10,840 nt of DNA from an uncultured Pseudomonadota bacterium. GTDB taxonomy: Bacteria > Lernaellota > Lernaellaia > Lernaellales > Lernaellaceae. The notes below the pieces were generated by a model. It was not told where the DNA came from and made no database searches. It was given only the letters and a program-made list of their open reading frames with translations. Below are positions 5,636-10,840 of the stretch, piece by piece. The stretch lies in the NCBI GenBank assembly GCA_937967875.1, contig CALBTQ010000325.1:1-10840 (forward strand). Direction: 5' to 3'. A program made the position numbers and the translations under genes. Position 1 is the stretch's first letter. The number at the start of each line of letters is the position of its first letter.

Positions 5636-6370
5636 ATGAAGCGTATCGTCTTCATGAGTCTGGTGTGCAGTGCGTTGCTGTTCCTGATCGGATGCAGCTC
5701 GAAAATAGATACGCTGCCGGAACTGGAAGCGGCCAAGGCCGCGGTGGCGCAGGCGCAGGAGGAAGACGCGCCCGGGTTGTGCCCCAACGAGTTCCAGAGC
5801 GCGGAAATGAAGCTCAAGCAAGCGGAATTGCTGTTTAGCGACGGCGAGGAAGAGGGGACGAAGGTTTCCGCCATCGAATGCGTGAACCTGGCGAACCTGG
5901 CCCGCACGTGCGCCGAAGCGAAAAAGAAGGCCGCAGCCGAAGCGCCCGCCACGGTGGGACCGCCGGAGGAACTGGCTAACTTTAAGGTGTCGGTCTACTT
6001 CGACTTCAATTCCAATCAGCTCAAAGCCTCCGAAGCGAAAAAGCTCGACAAAGCCGCCGCTTTGCTCAAGAAAATGGCGAAAGAGCATCGGTTCTATATG
6101 CTTCTGGAGTCCCATGCCGATCTGCCCGGCACGGCCGAAGACAATATGGAACTGACCCGCCGTCGCGCGTTGGTCGTCCGCTATTATCTGGTGCAGAACG
6201 GCTTGTTGCGCAGCCGCATTTACATGCGCGCTTCCGGTTCGGAAACGGCCCGAAAAGAATTGGGTGAAACTGCGAAATCCGAAAAGCAGAATCCGGAATG
6301 GCGCCGCGTGGACTTGACCGTGCTGTTCGATCGTCCGCAGGTCGAGATCATTCCGAGCAACGATAACTAA
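5636..6370 (+). CDS. Second Pal-like lipoprotein: two-Cys module fused to an OmpA domain
   Basis: A 244-residue predicted outer-membrane lipoprotein. The signal ends in lipobox L17-I-G-C20. Residues about 28-105 form the helical module with Cys49-Pro, Cys92 and an extra Cys82. An Ala/Pro linker leads to an OmpA-like peptidoglycan-binding domain (about 116-235), including VYFDFNSNQLKASEAKKL. Asp162 and Arg177 are 15 apart, like the peptidoglycan-contacting pair of Pal, but the normal GHxD is SHAD and the C-terminus carries an acidic extension, IIPSNDN. AGGAGG (5624-5629) lies 6 bases from the ATG. It is a paralogue of the upstream pal with diverged sequence and probably its own promoter. It may be a second Pal, condition-specific, or a structural partner; which one binds TolB cannot be told here. 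Confidence 0.88.
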   Translation: MKRIVFMSLVCSALLFLIGCSSKIDTLPELEAAKAAVAQAQEEDAPGLCPNEFQSAEMKLKQAELLFSDGEEEGTKVSAIECVNLANLARTCAEAKKKAAAEAPATVGPPEELANFKVSVYFDFNSNQLKASEAKKLDKAAALLKKMAKEHRFYMLLESHADLPGTAEDNMELTRRRALVVRYYLVQNGLLRSRIYMRASGSETARKELGETAKSEKQNPEWRRVDLTVLFDRPQVEIIPSNDN

Positions 6371-6387
6371 TCACCGATCGATCGATT

Positions 6388-6425
6388 AAAAAAGAAAAGC
6401 CGGTTCCTTGCGGAGCCGGCTTTTT
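6388..6425. terminator. Bidirectional terminator between pal-like gene and smc
   Basis: GCCGGTTCC (6399-6407) pairs with GGAGCCGGC (6412-6420), with one G-T wobble and a TTGC loop. Five T follow (6421-6425), and an A-rich tract lies on the left (6388-6398). The symmetry lets it stop transcripts from both converging genes: the Pal-like gene on + and smc on -, whose stop codon is only 18 bases away. Confidence 0.85.
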
Positions 6426-6442
6426 CTATGTGATCCGCCGTG

Positions 6443-9400
6443 TCAGTGGACCGGCGGTTCTTCGACCAGGCGCACGCTGACCATTTTGGAAACGCCCTTT
6501 TCCTGCATGGTCACACCGTAGAGTGTGTCGACGCATTCCATCGTCGATTTGTTGTGCGTGATGAGAATGACCTGGCTGTGCTCGGCCATTTTCTCGATCA
6601 ACTGGTTGAAGCGCGAAACGTTCGCGTCGTCCAACGGCGCGTCGACCTCGTCCAGCAGGCAGAAGGGGCTGGGTTTGATCAGGAAGATCGAGAAGATCAA
6701 TCCCAGCGAGCTGAGCGCCTTCTCGCCGCCGGAGAGCAGGTTGACGTTCTGCAGCTTTTTGCCCGGCGGCCGGATGACGATGTCCACGCCGGATTCCAGC
6801 GGCTTGTCGGGTTCGGTCAGCTCCAGCTTGGCGCTGCCGCCGCCGAAGAGCAGGGGGATGATCTCGCCGCATTTGTCGTCGACCAGTTTGAAGGTTTCCA
6901 GGAAACGTTCTTTGCTGGTTTTGTTGATTTTGGCGATGGCCTTTTTCAACTCGTCGATCGCCGCATCCAGGTCGGCCTTTTGGGTGAGATAGGTGTCCAG
7001 ACGCTTTTGTTCTTCCTCGTATTCGTTGATCGCGTTCGGATTGACCTCGCCCATGCGGCCGATGCGGTCGCTGATTTCGCGCTGGCGATCCTGCAGCGAT
7101 TCGGTGTCCATTTCCGCTTCGTCGGTGGGCTCGCCCAGGTCGGCCAGCGTCAACTGATAGCGCTCGGCCAATTTTTCGGCCAGATGCTCGGTCTTCATGT
7201 TGAGCTGCACCAGCTCCAATTCGCACGATTTGATTTCGTGGTCGTAGCCGTCCAGATCGCGCCGCAGCATCTTGATGCCTTTTTCGGTTTCGTCGACCAC
7301 GCCGGTTTTTTCGTCGGCGCCTTCGCGAACCTGCACGCTGTGGCGTTCGGCCGCTTCGAGGCGCTGCATCAAACCGGTGAGCCGTTCGGTGATCTCGTTG
7401 ATCTGCTCGCGGTTGGTTTCCTGCTGTTCGCGCGCCCGCTCGACCTGCTCGGAGCGACGCGAGACCGTCCCGGCCGCTTCCTCGCGCAGACGATACGCCG
7501 CTTCGCGCCGGTCCGCCGTCGTGCGCAGTTCCTGCTGCAGGTTGTTGACGGTCAGTGCCGCTTCGTGCATCGCTTTTTGCTGCCCATCGATCTCCACCGT
7601 GATCGCCGATTGCGCGGCGTTGGTGTCGTCGGCGGCCGTGCGCGCCGCGGCCAATGCACCGTCGAGCTCGGCCAGTTCGGCAACTTCGCGCTCGTGCCGA
7701 GCGATCAACTGTTCGCCTTGCTCGCTCAGGCGGGCGAAGGTTTCCTCCAGTTGCGCCGCTTCGGCGTTGATGCGTTCGAGTTCGGCGTTGTCGCGCCGCA
7801 TGTCGCCGCTCAGTTCGGCGATAGCCAGCCGGTTGGCGTCCAGGTTTTCCTGGCCCGAACGGATGGTTTCGTCCAGGTGGCCGATCATGCCCATGCGGCT
7901 GTGGTAGCCGTCCTGGGCCTCGTTGAAGGCCTTTTCGAGCTGATCCACTTCCTGCTGCAGCTTGGCGATCTGCCGCTTTTTTTGCAGGATGCCTGTGGTC
8001 ACCGAATCGACCTGGCCGCCGGTGATGATGCCCGCGCGGTCCACAACCTCGCCGTCAAGCGTGACGAACGCGCCGGTGTAGCCGTTGGCCTTGTGCAGCC
8101 GCACGGCCGTGGGCAGATCCTCGACCACCAGCACGTCCTGCAGCAGGACGTCGGTGACCGGCTGGTACTGCGGCTCGACCTGAATGTGGGTGGCCAGCGG
8201 GCCCAGCGTCTGCCCGACCGTCTCGGCGGGGTAGTGCGCCATGGACACCATGCGCGGCTGCAATGGCACGAACGAGCCGCGCCCCGCGTGTTTCTCTTTC
8301 AGGAAATCGGCCGCGGTTGCGCCGGCGTCCTGGTCGGTGACCAGCACGGCCTGCAAGCGCTCGCCGAGAATCGCCTCGAGCGCCGTCTCGTATTTCTCCG
8401 GCACATCCAGCTTATCGGCCAGCACGCCCAGGATCGCCTTGCTCGTGCCGTTCAGCCCGTCGTCGGCGGATTTGGCCGCCTGGATGATGCGCTGCACGCC
8501 CTCCTGGTAGCCTTCCATGTTGCGCCGCATCTCTTCGAGACTTTCCAGGCGCACGCGCTTTTCGTCGTATTGCCGCTTGAGCTGTTCGTATTCCTTGCGC
8601 TTGTTCTCCGTTTCCTCGCGCATGCGGGCGAGGCGGTTGCGCTTTTCGGTCAGTTCGTTTTCCTGCACCGCGCGCAGTTCCTGCAGTTCGGCGAGCTTAT
8701 CGCGTTGCGCTTGCAGGTGCGCGGTGAGTTTGTCGCATTCGGCGGCCAGCACGTCGCGACGTTCGCGGTTGGCCGTCACCCGCCGCTGGTGCGTTTCCTG
8801 CTGCTCGCGATGATCCTGCACGGCGCGTTGCAGCGCGGCGTGGCGACCGGCCAGGCGCAGCAGTTCGTTGCGCGCGGCTTCCGACGATCCGTCCAACTCG
8901 CGCCGACGGGCGAGGGAGTCGTTGAGAATCTCGCGGCAGGCGGCCAGGTTGCGATCTGCCAGACCGACCTGCTGGTCCAGCGTTTCGATCTTCTGCGACG
9001 AGGTGGCGATCTCCTGATCGTGCCCGGCGATGCGCTCGCGCGCGTTTTCGATTTCCTCGGTCCACTGCGCGATCTGCACCTGCAGATGCTCGATGTCGCG
9101 CTGCAGCAGATCGCGGCCGGTTTCGTCCTTGCGGACGACCTCGCGCAGTTCGCTGACGGCCTCGGACGCGGCGATGATCGCCTTTTCCTGCTCCAGCGCC
9201 GCCAAGCGCAGAGCCGCCAGGCGCGTTTCCTCGCTCTCGATCTTGTTGTGCGTTTCGCAGTGGCTGTCCTGCAAGCGGGCGAGGGACACGCTGACGCGCG
9301 CCTTTTCGCTTGCCAAAAAGATCTGTTGCCGCGCCGCCAGTTCCAGGTCGAGCTCGCGCAGCTCGGCTTTAAGCTCGTTGTAGCGTTCGGCCTTTTTCGC

Positions 9401-10033
9401 CTGCCGCTGCAGGCTGTTGACCGTGCGGGTGATTTCATACACCAGGTCGTTAACGCGGTTGAGGTTGATGCGCGTGGCTTCGATCTTGCGCTCGGCCTCC
9501 TCGCGTTTGACGCGGTATTTGCTGATGCCCGCGGCTTCCTCGATCAGCGTGCGCCGCTCCAGCGGTTTGGCGCCGATGATCTTGTTGATCTGCCCCTGTT
9601 CGATGATCGAATACGACCGTGAACCGATGCCGGTGTCCAGGAAGAGGTCGATAATATCCTTCAAACGGCATGGCCGGCGGTTGATCAGGTATTCGCTTTC
9701 GCCCGAGCGATACAGGCGCCGGGTGACCTGAATCTCCGCCATCCCCTCGTAACCGACGGGACAGCGGCCGTCCTCGCAATCGAAAATGATGGAAACCTGA
9801 GCCATTCCCATTGGTTTGCGGGTTTCCGTGCCGTTGAAGATGACATCCTGCATTTCCGAGCCACGCAGGCTTTTCGCACTCATTTCCCCCATGACCCAGC
9901 GCACCGCATCCACGACGTTGCTTTTGCCGCAACCGTTCGGACCGACCACGGCGCAGATGCCCTCGTTCAGGGCGATCCGCGTCTTGTCGACGAACGATTT
10001 AAAGCCAACAAGTTCAACTTCTTTGATGCGCAT
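6443..10033 (-). CDS. smc: SMC chromosome-segregation/condensin ATPase
   Basis: The 1196-residue core subunit of the SMC-ScpAB condensin, which extrudes DNA loops and organises the chromosome; length is usual for bacterial SMC. The N-terminal head begins MRIKEVELVGFKSF, with Walker A GPNGCGKSN (31-39) and the conserved LIEEAAGISKYR near 155. Two long coiled coils (about 170-500 and 675-1030) flank the hinge (about 505-670), which includes GRGSFVPL and IITGG. The C-terminal head has signature LSGGEKA (1100-1106), Walker B FCLLDEVD (1124-1131) and the H-loop ITHNKS. All ATPase motifs are intact. I prefer ATG 10033 because AGGGGG (10041-10046, read on -) precedes it by 7 bases and the protein then starts at the family-typical MRI; an in-frame ATG at 10051 lacks such a site. 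No scpA or scpB is in view. Confidence 0.97.
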   Translation of the reverse strand: MRIKEVELVGFKSFVDKTRIALNEGICAVVGPNGCGKSNVVDAVRWVMGEMSAKSLRGSEMQDVIFNGTETRKPMGMAQVSIIFDCEDGRCPVGYEGMAEIQVTRRLYRSGESEYLINRRPCRLKDIIDLFLDTGIGSRSYSIIEQGQINKIIGAKPLERRTLIEEAAGISKYRVKREEAERKIEATRINLNRVNDLVYEITRTVNSLQRQAKKAERYNELKAELRELDLELAARQQIFLASEKARVSVSLARLQDSHCETHNKIESEETRLAALRLAALEQEKAIIAASEAVSELREVVRKDETGRDLLQRDIEHLQVQIAQWTEEIENARERIAGHDQEIATSSQKIETLDQQVGLADRNLAACREILNDSLARRRELDGSSEAARNELLRLAGRHAALQRAVQDHREQQETHQRRVTANRERRDVLAAECDKLTAHLQAQRDKLAELQELRAVQENELTEKRNRLARMREETENKRKEYEQLKRQYDEKRVRLESLEEMRRNMEGYQEGVQRIIQAAKSADDGLNGTSKAILGVLADKLDVPEKYETALEAILGERLQAVLVTDQDAGATAADFLKEKHAGRGSFVPLQPRMVSMAHYPAETVGQTLGPLATHIQVEPQYQPVTDVLLQDVLVVEDLPTAVRLHKANGYTGAFVTLDGEVVDRAGIITGGQVDSVTTGILQKKRQIAKLQQEVDQLEKAFNEAQDGYHSRMGMIGHLDETIRSGQENLDANRLAIAELSGDMRRDNAELERINAEAAQLEETFARLSEQGEQLIARHEREVAELAELDGALAAARTAADDTNAAQSAITVEIDGQQKAMHEAALTVNNLQQELRTTADRREAAYRLREEAAGTVSRRSEQVERAREQQETNREQINEITERLTGLMQRLEAAERHSVQVREGADEKTGVVDETEKGIKMLRRDLDGYDHEIKSCELELVQLNMKTEHLAEKLAERYQLTLADLGEPTDEAEMDTESLQDRQREISDRIGRMGEVNPNAINEYEEEQKRLDTYLTQKADLDAAIDELKKAIAKINKTSKERFLETFKLVDDKCGEIIPLLFGGGSAKLELTEPDKPLESGVDIVIRPPGKKLQNVNLLSGGEKALSSLGLIFSIFLIKPSPFCLLDEVDAPLDDANVSRFNQLIEKMAEHSQVILITHNKSTMECVDTLYGVTMQEKGVSKMVSVRLVEEPPVH

Positions 10034-10050
10034 ATACAATCCCCCTACCA

Positions 10051-10067
10051 TGTCGCCGCACGCGACA
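10051..10067. other. Small dyad upstream of smc
   Basis: TGTCGC-CGCAC-GCGACA is a perfect 6-base inverted repeat, 18 bases before the preferred smc start. It could be an operator or a leader hairpin. I found no convincing promoter for smc: TTGAC-like hexamers occur on the - strand, but none has a good -10 at 16-18 bases. Confidence 0.25.
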
Positions 10068-10377
10068 GGCGGTCAAAAACTAGCATACAAGCCGCGATCA
10101 AGTCAAAGAAAAAACGCAACTGGTTGGATATAGACAATGTTTCACCTACCACATGTAGTACTTACGATAAATCAAACAGTTGGGACGCACCAGCCGATTT
10201 TTTCGTTGATTTTGCGGAAAATCGTGTGATGAAAGCGGCGAACGTGCGGCTTTTCCAACAGTTTATCAACCGTTAGCGAAACAAACCTACGTTTGCTGTT
10301 AAAAAAATAACGAAGCGATTATGAAGTAAATCCAGTCAGGGATGATTCTTGACTTCAAAATTGGGACACCCGGAGCC
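10068..10377. other. Intergenic stretch upstream of smc, no gene seen
   Basis: About 310 bases with stops in all frames and more AT than the coding part of the window. The only structures I could support are a perfect GATTTT-GCGG-AAAATC hairpin (10208-10223) and several short A or T runs. The smc promoter should lie here, on the - strand, but I could not fix it. No tRNA or other recognised RNA gene was seen. Confidence 0.5.
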
Positions 10378-10398
10378 AAAAAAAAGCCCCGGAGGGGC
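10378..10398 (-). terminator. Terminator-like hairpin reading on the - strand
   Basis: On the - strand GCCCC-TCC-GGGGC is followed by eight T (10385 down to 10378). The form is that of a short rho-independent terminator, placed just past the decayed transposase. The stem is only five base pairs, and the same hairpin type recurs nearby as part of the repeat family, so it may be a repeat rather than a working terminator. Confidence 0.4.
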
Positions 10399-10618
10399 GG
10401 TTGGTCAGTAGCGAAGGGCGATAGCCCTGGAAATCGCGATCAGCCCAAGTCATCCAACCCCTGACAAGGGGTGAAGGAATCTGCGTCGAAAAAACGATGT
10501 GATATTCCAGATTCGAAAACATCTGAGTCATCACCTGCACCCCTCCGGGGTTTGCTTGAGTTTGCTCCTTCTGTTACCAGGGCTGAAGCCCTTCGCTATT
10601 GACCTGCGCCCTGCGGGC
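10386..10618. repeat. Cluster of six GC-rich hairpins with an inverted REP-like doublet
   Basis: Short hairpins lie at 10386-10398 (GCCCC/GGGGC), 10415-10428 (AGGGC/GCCCT), 10457-10472 (ACCCCT/AGGGGT), 10539-10551 (ACCCC/GGGGT), 10579-10592 (AGGGCT/AGCCCT) and 10608-10618 (GCCC/GGGC). The outer pairs form a larger symmetry: 10403-10430 on + and 10577-10604 on - agree at 24 of 28 bases around TAGCGAAGGGC, and each is preceded by its own GC hairpin. Such paired, oppositely oriented hairpin units resemble REP/REPIN elements, which travel with Y1 transposases, and a remnant of one lies between them. Family membership is inference. Confidence 0.7.
10481..10531 (-). pseudogene. Remnant of an IS200-like / REP-associated Y1 transposase start
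   Basis: Read on the - strand from ATG 10531, the peptide MTQMFSNLEYHIVFSTQ resembles the N-terminus of IS200-type and REP-associated tyrosine transposases, whose first strand reads like YHIVFSTK. Nothing after it resembles the rest of the family: the frame runs into the hairpin repeats, and the catalytic HUH motif and Tyr are absent. About 17 residues survive of a protein normally near 130-200 residues or longer, so it is inactive. The frame happens to stay open to 10355, which could mislead gene callers. The match rests on a short recalled motif, supported by the flanking inverted REP-like repeats. Confidence 0.5.
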
Positions 10619-10675
10619 ATGAAGAGCCGACACAGAAATTCATTTCAACGTTGTTGATTTCGCCCGTTTTTTTTC

Positions 10676-10689
10676 TTAGGGCACCCTAA
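10676..10689. repeat. TTAGGG-CA-CCCTAA inverted repeat
   Basis: A perfect 6-base inverted repeat with a 2-base centre lies in AT-rich DNA after an eight-T run (10667-10674). Flanking it are TTGATTTCGCC (10653-10663) and the similar TTGAAATCGCC (10691-10701), so GATTTC and GAAATC can also pair around it. It could be a protein-binding site or part of a folded RNA; no gene is adjacent in view. Confidence 0.4.
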
Positions 10690-10751
10690 ATTGAAATCGC
10701 CTTAAGCACTTACGTTATGTGAAAAAGGATGGTGTTAAAGTCGGGAAGGGA

Positions 10752-10773
10752 GACGAAAACCGCGCTTTTCGTC
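10752..10773. other. Perfect hairpin, first of a tandem pair
   Basis: GACGAAAA pairs perfectly with TTTTCGTC around a CCGCGC loop. It lies 8 bases before a second, longer hairpin. No T-run follows, so it is not a standard terminator. Confidence 0.6.
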
Positions 10774-10781
10774 GACCGTAG

Positions 10782-10811
10782 GCAAATCAAGTCGGGGACG
10801 ACTTGATTTGC
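10782..10811. other. Perfect 13-base-pair hairpin with GNRA-type loop
   Basis: GCAAATCAAGTCG pairs perfectly with CGACTTGATTTGC around GGGA, a loop of the stable GNRA class if read as + strand RNA. A 13-pair perfect stem is unlikely by chance. The following bases are AGTTATTTAA, without the T-run of a terminator. It may be a leader structure or operator for a gene beyond the window, or a structured RNA element. Confidence 0.7.
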
Positions 10812-10840
10812 AGTTATTTAACTGGAAAGTCCCATTCGCA

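Noticed and set aside
6440..9622. A 1060-codon open frame on the + strand opposite smc
   Set aside because: It is the antisense shadow of the GC-rich smc coding sequence. Its product is a low-complexity mix rich in Phe, Leu, Gln and Arg with no family motifs, while the - strand shows all SMC ATPase motifs.
10034..10051. Earlier smc start at ATG 10051
   Set aside because: No ribosome-binding site precedes it. The start at 10033 has AGGGGG 7 bases upstream and gives the family-typical N-terminus.
10262..10270. TTATCAACC as a DnaA box
   Set aside because: It matches the consensus at only 7 of 9 positions and is single; there is no cluster and no dnaA or dnaN context, so there is no support for an origin.
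10386..10618. CRISPR array
   Set aside because: The hairpins differ in sequence, orientation and spacing. There are no regular direct repeats with unique spacers and no cas genes.
10729..10806. A 25-codon ORF at the window end
   Set aside because: The purine run AAAAAGG runs directly into the ATG, too close to act as a ribosome site. The frame covers the two tandem hairpins, so it is better explained as chance within structured DNA.

Overview
This window reads as the end of a contig from a Gram-negative (diderm) bacterium with moderately high GC. It carries a complete Tol-Pal envelope system except for the extreme start of tolQ, an SMC condensin gene, and about 790 bases of non-coding DNA containing a decayed mobile element. 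Two Pal-type OmpA-domain lipoproteins, a lipoprotein form of CpoB/YbgF and a short TolA suggest a deltaproteobacterial-grade lineage (Desulfobacterota, Myxococcota or a neighbouring phylum). That placement is inference; nothing in the window fixes the taxon.

Layout. Bases 1-45 are not genomic: they match the Illumina TruSeq read-2 adapter preceded by an index and the tail of P7. Genomic sequence begins at base 46, inside tolQ. On the + strand follow tolQ (5'-truncated), tolR, tolA, tolB and pal, tightly packed and ending at a strong terminator (4168-4203). A good sigma70-type promoter (4257-4285) then starts a second group: cpoB/ybgF and a 113-residue lipoprotein, whose perfect TATAAT box lies so close to its ATG that the mRNA may be leaderless. 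After another promoter candidate (5537-5565) comes a second Pal-like lipoprotein. A bidirectional terminator (6388-6425) separates this group from the convergent smc gene (10033 to 6443, - strand).

How it works together. TolQ and TolR form the proton-driven inner-membrane motor, TolA spans the periplasm, TolB is the periplasmic beta-propeller partner, and Pal ties the outer membrane to peptidoglycan. CpoB links this machine to septal peptidoglycan synthesis. The most unusual feature is that three lipoproteins here (Pal, the 113-residue protein, the second Pal) share an N-terminal helical module in which a Cys-Pro and a second Cys are exactly 43 positions apart. In two it is joined to an OmpA domain; in the third it stands alone. 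This looks like a locus-specific family of probably disulfide-locked modules attached to the Tol-Pal complex.

The 3' non-coding tail (10052-10840) holds a remnant of a Y1 (IS200/REP-associated) transposase start on the - strand, embedded in six short GC-rich hairpins. These include a 28-base inverted repeat resembling a REP doublet. Further on are a TTAGGG/CCCTAA palindrome and two perfect tandem hairpins near the window end.
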